Shown here: positions 59,500 through 64,000 of the stretch, piece after piece
Position numbering within the stretch: position 1 is the first letter of the stretch
Layout: each line of letters opens with the position of its first letter
NCBI GenBank assembly: GCA_025451995.1
Contig: JANWJE010000086.1
Coordinates: 1 to 64,000, forward strand
Source: Parachlamydiaceae bacterium
GTDB lineage: Bacteria; Chlamydiota; Chlamydiia; Chlamydiales; Parachlamydiaceae
DNA length: 64,000 nucleotides
Direction: 5' to 3'
Notes under the pieces: generated by a model
What the model was told of the DNA's origin: nothing
The model's input: only the letters and a program-made list of their open reading frames with translations
Database searches by the model: none
Position numbers and translations under genes: made by a program

Positions 59500-60288
59500 A
59501 TGACGGCTTTGAAAAATGCGCCACTTATCTATACCCTTGGAATGATTCAATTTCCTAAGGTACCTGGAATAGAGCGATTCGTCGATCTATTTTTGGATAA
59601 AATCCGAAATGAATATCCTCTCGTCGACGAAGTCAAAGTTCCCGTTTTTAACGCTGATTTTAGTCCTCAAGGAATTCAAATAGGACAACATGAAAGCAAG
59701 TTATGGCAGTTTATGTCAGTAGACCGAAAATGGGGCTTTATTCTAACTGAGCAAGCCTTATGTTTACACACAGTAGATTATCGTGATTTCCCAAATTTTT
59801 CCAATCGCTTTCAAAAGGGACTCGAAGCGTTCTTAAAAGTACCAGGGATCGGCATCGATTGGATGACTGCAATAGGAATACGTTATGCCAATTTAGTGGT
59901 TACGAATGACAACCACTCTCTGAAAGATTATTTAGATTCTTGGGTTCTTCCTACCGAACCACCTCGATCGCAATTGTCTATCATTGAGGGCGCTTACGTT
60001 GCTCGTTATAAGACAGATATAGGAGAATTAAGACTTCAATCTATGCGTAATCCTCAATATACGCTTCCACCTGAACTTCAATCTCCGCTTATTGCCAAAA
60101 ATGGGTGGATTCAAAGTCGTCCAAAAACTGATTTTGCTCTTGTAGATATCGATCATAGCATTACTTTTTCCCAGCCTGCAAGTATGAAAACCAAAGAGGT
60201 TTTGAAACATCTAAAAGAACTTCGTGAAATATCTAAAGAGGTTTTCATTTCTGTTGGTACCAAATTTTCACACGCGGCTTGGAGGTAA
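59500..60288 (+). CDS. TIGR04255-type protein
   Basis: 262 aa from the ATG at 59500 (GTGGAGGTGAAGTT upstream). The N-terminus LKNAPLIYTLGMIQFPKVPG and the middle WGFILTEQALCLHTVDYRDF, IGIRYANLV match the sporadic TIGR04255 family of unknown function; the C-terminal helix (FSQPASMKTKEVLKHLKELR) fits too. It starts a tight three-gene operon (gaps or overlaps of 2 bp and 11 bp). An ATG 18 codons earlier exists but is not conserved. Confidence 0.75.
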   Translation: MTALKNAPLIYTLGMIQFPKVPGIERFVDLFLDKIRNEYPLVDEVKVPVFNADFSPQGIQIGQHESKLWQFMSVDRKWGFILTEQALCLHTVDYRDFPNFSNRFQKGLEAFLKVPGIGIDWMTAIGIRYANLVVTNDNHSLKDYLDSWVLPTEPPRSQLSIIEGAYVARYKTDIGELRLQSMRNPQYTLPPELQSPLIAKNGWIQSRPKTDFALVDIDHSITFSQPASMKTKEVLKHLKELREISKEVFISVGTKFSHAAWR

Positions 60289-60290
60289 GG

Positions 60291-60887
60291 ATGCAATTTT
60301 TACAGGCAGGATCTTTTACAGCACCTTATGCTGGAGCGATTATTGGACTTGGATGCGTTTTTGGAACTTCATCTAATGGCGCCACCGAATTCATGCTTCG
60401 CCCCCAAATGTGGATCAAACAGCGAACAGCATATTTTGGTACCACTGAAATCATAAGACAGCCCTCTTTGTCTAGCCAAGAAATCGTTGCTTGGTTAAGA
60501 GAGGAAGGCATACCTATAGCAGTCATAGCTGAAGTTGCAGGGGTTGAAAGAAAATCTGTATATGCTTGGCTAAGTGGTGGTGCTGTGAAAGCTCACAATC
60601 AAGAACGGTTGGAAAAAGTCTACTTTTTGATGAATGAAAATAAGCTCACGAGCCTCCGTCATCTTTATCGATTTTGGTCTCGTAACATTATAGGCGAGCA
60701 ATCTCTTGCTTCTATGCTGCAAGCAAAAGTTTTAGATGAGATCTCCATTCGCAACGCACTATCTCAACTCTGGCCATTGGCAAAGAAGGAAGAAATTCGA
60801 GAAAGTTTCAGTGCCTCTACATCTTCTATTAAGTCCAACCCTTTTTTGCGGGAATCTCGCGAGGTGACCACTTCACATGAATCGTGA
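60291..60887 (+). CDS. Helix-turn-helix protein of the three-gene module
   Basis: 198 aa from the ATG at 60291 (GGAGGTAAGG directly upstream). Residues about 65-105 (EIVAWLREEGIPIAVIAEVA, GVERKSVYAWLSGGAV) form an HTH of antitoxin or regulator type; the downstream part (LEKVYFLMNENKLTSLRHLY, ASMLQAKVLDEISIRNALSQ) is helical. It begins 2 bp after the TIGR04255-type gene. Whether it is an antitoxin or a regulator is not known. Confidence 0.65.
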   Translation: MQFLQAGSFTAPYAGAIIGLGCVFGTSSNGATEFMLRPQMWIKQRTAYFGTTEIIRQPSLSSQEIVAWLREEGIPIAVIAEVAGVERKSVYAWLSGGAVKAHNQERLEKVYFLMNENKLTSLRHLYRFWSRNIIGEQSLASMLQAKVLDEISIRNALSQLWPLAKKEEIRESFSASTSSIKSNPFLRESREVTTSHES

Positions 60888-61746
60888 ATTAAAACAAGAT
60901 GATTCTAACATAGCTTATGCAGAAAAAATCTTAGATAAGGGTTGGCGCCAAGGTTCAATTTTTGATCCACGCGGTATTGTGGATAACATTCAATTGATAG
61001 ATGGCGAACTTCTTGTTTTATGCACACAGTCCTGTACAGTAGTATCATCTAGATTTGCAACTGACCCTATTGTTGAAGCTATGGTCATTAAACCGCTTTC
61101 TAAATACAACCCACGGGCTTTTGAAGCTACAGGGAAAAACCAACGCAAACTTCATATAGAAGTGATAGGCAGTTCTCAATTTAAATGCATTGAGTGTGAC
61201 ATTAACCAGCGATTCTTCTTTGATAGACGTCATCTTCTCAACATCGACCCATTGGAAGAATTTGCAATTGATGTGGAGGGATCAACAAAGCTAGCTGGTT
61301 GGCTTGGCCGTTCTTATACACGCATAGCACTTCCGAATCTGTTAGTAGAACGTGTAAAACCCGAACTTTTGATCCTCATACTGAAGTGTCTTGATGAAAA
61401 GCAAACACATGGCCAAAATAAAGGCTCTCCCATCCACGAATCGGTATCCTTTATTTATCTCGACTGGCAACCTCGTGCTGATATTGCAGATCTTTTTGAA
61501 CTTAAATTTATTTTTCTGTGCTCTGATGCCCAAATGGAGGAAATACTTGAAAAGAGGCTATTGGAAAACTTGGAATCTTATCAAGTTGGAGAAGGAAAGC
61601 ATGGTATAAGAATCTCTAGTGTCATGTGCAGAACTCCAAATACAACTTTTCTAACCGATCTTAATGGATATGAACGCTATTCTGAATGGGATTTTTTGAG
61701 TGAGTTAGGGGAAATTGCATATGCGCCACCAAAATTCGTCCGTTGA
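60877..61746 (+). CDS. Unidentified protein of the three-gene module
   Basis: 289 aa; the start codon overlaps the end of the HTH gene by 11 bp. An N-terminal half of beta-rich text: LDKGWRQGSIFDPRGIVDNI, LLVLCTQSCTVVSSRFATDP, VEAMVIKPLSKYNPRAFEAT, KNQRKLHIEVIG; then ECDINQRFFFDRRHLLNIDP. I cannot name the family. No membrane or signal segments. It is always read with the two upstream genes here; function unknown. Confidence 0.6.
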   Translation: MNRELKQDDSNIAYAEKILDKGWRQGSIFDPRGIVDNIQLIDGELLVLCTQSCTVVSSRFATDPIVEAMVIKPLSKYNPRAFEATGKNQRKLHIEVIGSSQFKCIECDINQRFFFDRRHLLNIDPLEEFAIDVEGSTKLAGWLGRSYTRIALPNLLVERVKPELLILILKCLDEKQTHGQNKGSPIHESVSFIYLDWQPRADIADLFELKFIFLCSDAQMEEILEKRLLENLESYQVGEGKHGIRISSVMCRTPNTTFLTDLNGYERYSEWDFLSELGEIAYAPPKFVR

Positions 61747-61817
61747 AACATAAGTGATTGTCTTTTATAGTTATTCGGAAAACAGACCAACAAATATTCA
61801 CTTGTAGAGAAGATAAA

Positions 61818-62315
61818 ATGGGATTTACAAAGTTGTTTTTGACTGTGCTTTTATTGAGTTGTCAGGCCCTTTTTGCTGAACCTTCTCTAGCAGAACAAGC
61901 AGATCAAATTAAATCAGCACAAAATCCCAACTACTACTTACATGTGCCGCTCACAGGTGTAGTCAAATATATGATTTTTCCTGGCCCTCCCAACTTTGTC
62001 AGTGTAGAGAAAGGGGATTATAAAGAACCGAGGTGGATTTTAGATGTCGATGAGGCATCTTTAAAGCGCTTGGTTGAAACTCAGGCGGGTGTTACTCCAA
62101 ATAACTACGCTTACAGGTTCATTGATACAACTCTGCGAGCAGATGAACCTGATGCTAATTTGGTTACCTTAGTTTCTTCTTTTACGGGAGAACCAGATAA
62201 TATTGAACTTTATGAAAACAAAATCGTCACAATTGATGCTGTTATAAGTGCACAGCCTGCACATTGTCATACCTCTTTTGTGGTAGAAATTGCTAAGGTG
62301 CTTTCACATGAGTAA
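61818..62315 (+). CDS. Exported protein, function unknown
   Basis: 165 aa from the ATG at 61818. MGFTKLFLTVLLLSCQALFA is a signal peptide (cleavage near AEPS). The mature part has FPGPPNFVSVEKGDYKEPRW and ANLVTLVSSFTGEPDNIELY; no family is recognised. It overlaps the start of the next decayed gene by 8 bp, so it may have been its operon partner, for instance an exported immunity protein (speculative). Confidence 0.6.
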   Translation: MGFTKLFLTVLLLSCQALFAEPSLAEQADQIKSAQNPNYYLHVPLTGVVKYMIFPGPPNFVSVEKGDYKEPRWILDVDEASLKRLVETQAGVTPNNYAYRFIDTTLRADEPDANLVTLVSSFTGEPDNIELYENKIVTIDAVISAQPAHCHTSFVVEIAKVLSHE

Positions 62316-62839
62316 AAAGACGTACATTAGGGCTGAAGAAGGAAAACCCCCAGGAATTTCCGTGATTTATTATGACACCGATGGTAATGAGACTATTCGC
62401 TACCACGATAAAAATGGCAAAATTGGATCACATGCTTGGAGAAACAACAATCCTGGAAATTTGGGCTGGGGAAGTGGTGATCATTTACCGCAAAGCTATT
62501 CGTGTTCAGACAAAATTTGATATGGAACGTACCGTTAAGTCTCTAAGCGAAGAAGAATACGAAAAGCTACTTAAGGCTATGGAAACGCATGAGGGCAGGA
62601 AAGAAGGTCATGAGGAGTTTAAAGAGATTAAGAAAATTACCGGCGTACGAATGAATAAAAAAAGAGTCATCTCGGAATATCTCATCAAAGATCTGAAACA
62701 AGAACAATGGTGTTTGAAAGATGTCGCTATTGCCATGGCAGAAGAAGGACGTTTGCATGCAATTGTGGTTCATGCAAAAACAGGAGTCTATTTGAGACCT
62801 GAATACGGCTCTAAATCGTTTAAAGAATTACTGTGTTGA
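62308..62839 (+). pseudogene. HAWRNNNPGN-family (phage/effector-like) gene with internal deletion and frameshift
   Basis: The first frame (from ATG 62308) has MSKKTYIRAEEGKPPGISVI and HAWRNNNPGNLGWGSGDHL then runs out at 62520; the second frame picks up RVQTKFDMERTVKSLSEEEY, EKLLKAMETHEGRKEG as in the C-terminal part of the same family. The middle (the usual FAIFPDYETG... and YAPPSENDTE segments) is missing. The deletion junction lies near 62470-62520. The last ~80 residues (MNKKRVISEYLIKDLKQEQW ... EYGSKSFKELLC) remain open. Confidence 0.65.
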
Positions 62840-62848
62840 TAGGTTTAC

Positions 62849-63226
62849 ATGTCGCAAAATCTACTGCTTGAAGACCTTATTCAGAAAGCCTTATCAAAGA
62901 TAAATGGCAAAAAAGAAAGAGATCTCTGCCGTTTTCTTCCATATTCTAGAGGGTATATGCATTATTTTACGTTTAGAAAAATGATGCAAGAAAGCCCTCA
63001 ACAGCTTTTTGAGCTTATTCAAAAATATATTATAGAATCTGAAAAGCCTCAAGAAATACAACTTAACCCAATCGAACAGTCCTATCAAACAAATAAAAGA
63101 ATGAAGCAATTTAATATTTCTGAAGATGAAATGGATCGCATGCTTCATGTTGCAAGACAAGCTCAAGATTTGGAACTCATAGAAAAACTTAAGGTTAAAC
63201 AGGGTTTCTATCCAGATGATGATTGA
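62849..63226 (+). CDS. Uncharacterised protein
   Basis: 125 aa. LLEDLIQKALSKINGKKERD and LCRFLPYSRGYMHYFTFRKM at the N-terminus; the end ISEDEMDRMLHVARQAQDLE is helical. No family is recognised. It starts 9 bp after the decayed gene on the same strand and converges with the DUF2293-type gene 18 bp later. Confidence 0.5.
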   Translation: MSQNLLLEDLIQKALSKINGKKERDLCRFLPYSRGYMHYFTFRKMMQESPQQLFELIQKYIIESEKPQEIQLNPIEQSYQTNKRMKQFNISEDEMDRMLHVARQAQDLELIEKLKVKQGFYPDDD

Positions 63227-63244
63227 GACAGGTATTAACAGGTA

Positions 63245-63991
63245 TTAACAGAGCTCTTCGGGATCATCGTCATCATTTTCGATCATTAATTCCTGTCGTG
63301 CTTTTCTAAGAGATTCTTGCTCAACCAGGATACCCTGACGTTCATAACGTTTGCGTGAGCGACTAAATTCTACAACCACTGTAGACTTGATACTGTCTTT
63401 TTTTACACGACGGGTTAATTTAGCATTTCCCCTAGGAAGATATTCTAACTCACTCAAATTGGCACAACAGAGACATAAAGGTTGCCCAGCTTCCATAAAT
63501 AGAAAACTGCCTTTGTGGAGTTCTTTTTTACATCGCGAACACTGAGAATCCTGAACGGTTCGAAAAACGACAAGTTCAGGTGGTTTGTCTAATTTTTCTT
63601 GAAGTTTTTTTTGCTTAATTTCGGAAAGAACGGGAGAAATATAATGAGTGCGATAAGACTGTTCAATTTCAAAATTACCACTCACGCTAAATCTTAGTTC
63701 TCTTTTGGGCCCACTGGTTCTTGCCAGATACACAGTAGGACTGGATTTTAGTCCTTTTTCTTTAGCCCAAGCGCAAAAGCATTTCATGCAAAAAGTGATT
63801 TTACCCAAACTTCCTTGTATAACCCTTTCAAGGTAGGGGATTCTTCCTTTCCGCCAATCATCAACATGAATTGGTTGAAGCAATTTCATACCAATAAAAA
63901 CGTCAATAGGGCTTACATACTGTTGTTTATATAGAGCTTCTTCAGCAGCCTGCAGCGCGCGTTGTTTTAAACGTTTTTGATTATCATTCAT
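63245..63991 (-). CDS. DUF2293-type protein with a four-cysteine zinc motif
   Basis: 248 aa, nearly complete (start at 63991, 9 bp from the window end). IDVFIGMKLLQPIHVDDWRK, GRIPYLERVIQGSLGKI and later CSRCKKELHKGSFLFMEAGQ, PLCLCCANLSELEYLPRGNA, KLTRRVKKDSIKSTVVVEFS, RSRKRYERQGILVE match a family with a zinc-binding CxxC...CxxC pair that I associate with DUF2293. Function unknown. Confidence 0.7.
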   Translation of the reverse strand: MNDNQKRLKQRALQAAEEALYKQQYVSPIDVFIGMKLLQPIHVDDWRKGRIPYLERVIQGSLGKITFCMKCFCAWAKEKGLKSSPTVYLARTSGPKRELRFSVSGNFEIEQSYRTHYISPVLSEIKQKKLQEKLDKPPELVVFRTVQDSQCSRCKKELHKGSFLFMEAGQPLCLCCANLSELEYLPRGNAKLTRRVKKDSIKSTVVVEFSRSRKRYERQGILVEQESLRKARQELMIENDDDDPEELC

Positions 63992-64000
63992 GAAAATTCC

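Noticed and set aside
63229-63250. Tandem duplication GGTATTAACA between two convergent genes
   Set aside because: Only two short copies and no associated feature; likely a chance slippage event.
1-64000. CRISPR array
   Set aside because: The many repeats are palindromic and dispersed; no regular direct repeat/spacer array or cas gene is present.

Overview
The window looks like a chromosomal segment of an environmental (amoeba-associated) chlamydia, most likely a member of the Parachlamydiaceae. The main anchor is a V-type ATP synthase operon in the chlamydial order (E, DUF2764 protein, A, B, D, I, K). Genes with eukaryotic-type Myb, F-box, ankyrin-like and LRR domains, typical of amoeba-associated chlamydiae, support this, as does the AT-rich composition. 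There is no rRNA, complete tRNA, transposase or CRISPR array in the window. The species assignment is inference.

Layout. 0-8.4 kb: V-ATPase operon, whose junctions DUF2764/A, B/D and I/K are each filled by large palindromes. 8.5-13.6 kb: alkyltransferase, a BPL_N-type protein, a Myb-like protein carrying a palindromic element in frame, an exported beta-carbonic anhydrase, DAHP synthase and a small lipoprotein. 14.2-20.8 kb: a VapBC-like pair, an AAA/DUF4143 ATPase, an MFS pump with a divergent LysR regulator, an exported HAD protein, a GIY-YIG protein, a DUF1653 protein and a CsaA-like protein. 20.8-31.6 kb: a toxin-gene fragment, a copper-type P-ATPase, an F-box/helical-repeat protein, DipZ, an ankyrin-like protein with a partner, and a kinase-like phosphotransferase. 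32-35.4 kb: acetyltransferases, a GyrI-like exported protein and a truncated DUF1016 gene.

35.6-59.3 kb: an accessory island bounded by 47-bp direct repeats (2 mismatches) that match the 3' half of a CAU-anticodon tRNA gene. Two tyrosine integrases lie just inside the right repeat. The island carries CcbP, a cluster of gene fragments (NUDIX, Fic, AlaX, threonine aldolase), a type-50 polymorphic toxin with a candidate immunity gene, HigBA, MarR/EVE/VOC genes, a DauR-like regulator with an aminotransferase broken by an amber codon and an ornithine-cyclodeaminase-like gene, a MarR-GNAT fusion, a pentapeptide-repeat protein, and a tightly overlapping operon of AbiEi, AbiEii, LRR, GrpB-RibD, APH(9)-like, fragments, PPOX and APH(6)-like genes. 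59.3-64 kb: a compact three-gene module (TIGR04255-type protein, HTH protein, unidentified protein), an exported protein, a decayed gene of the HAWRNNNPGN family, and a DUF2293-type gene.

The most unusual feature is a set of palindromic, MITE-like repeats of several sequence families. They sit in the first 32 kb and were not seen in the accessory half. They repeatedly abut or supply the stop codons of genes. One palindrome (15184-15311) ends open frames on both strands with the same residues PRNGS, and a relative of it lies in frame inside the Myb-like gene, recalling Rickettsia palindromic elements. The second notable item is the TIGR04255/HTH/unknown trio beside the integrase attachment site, a candidate uncharacterised system.
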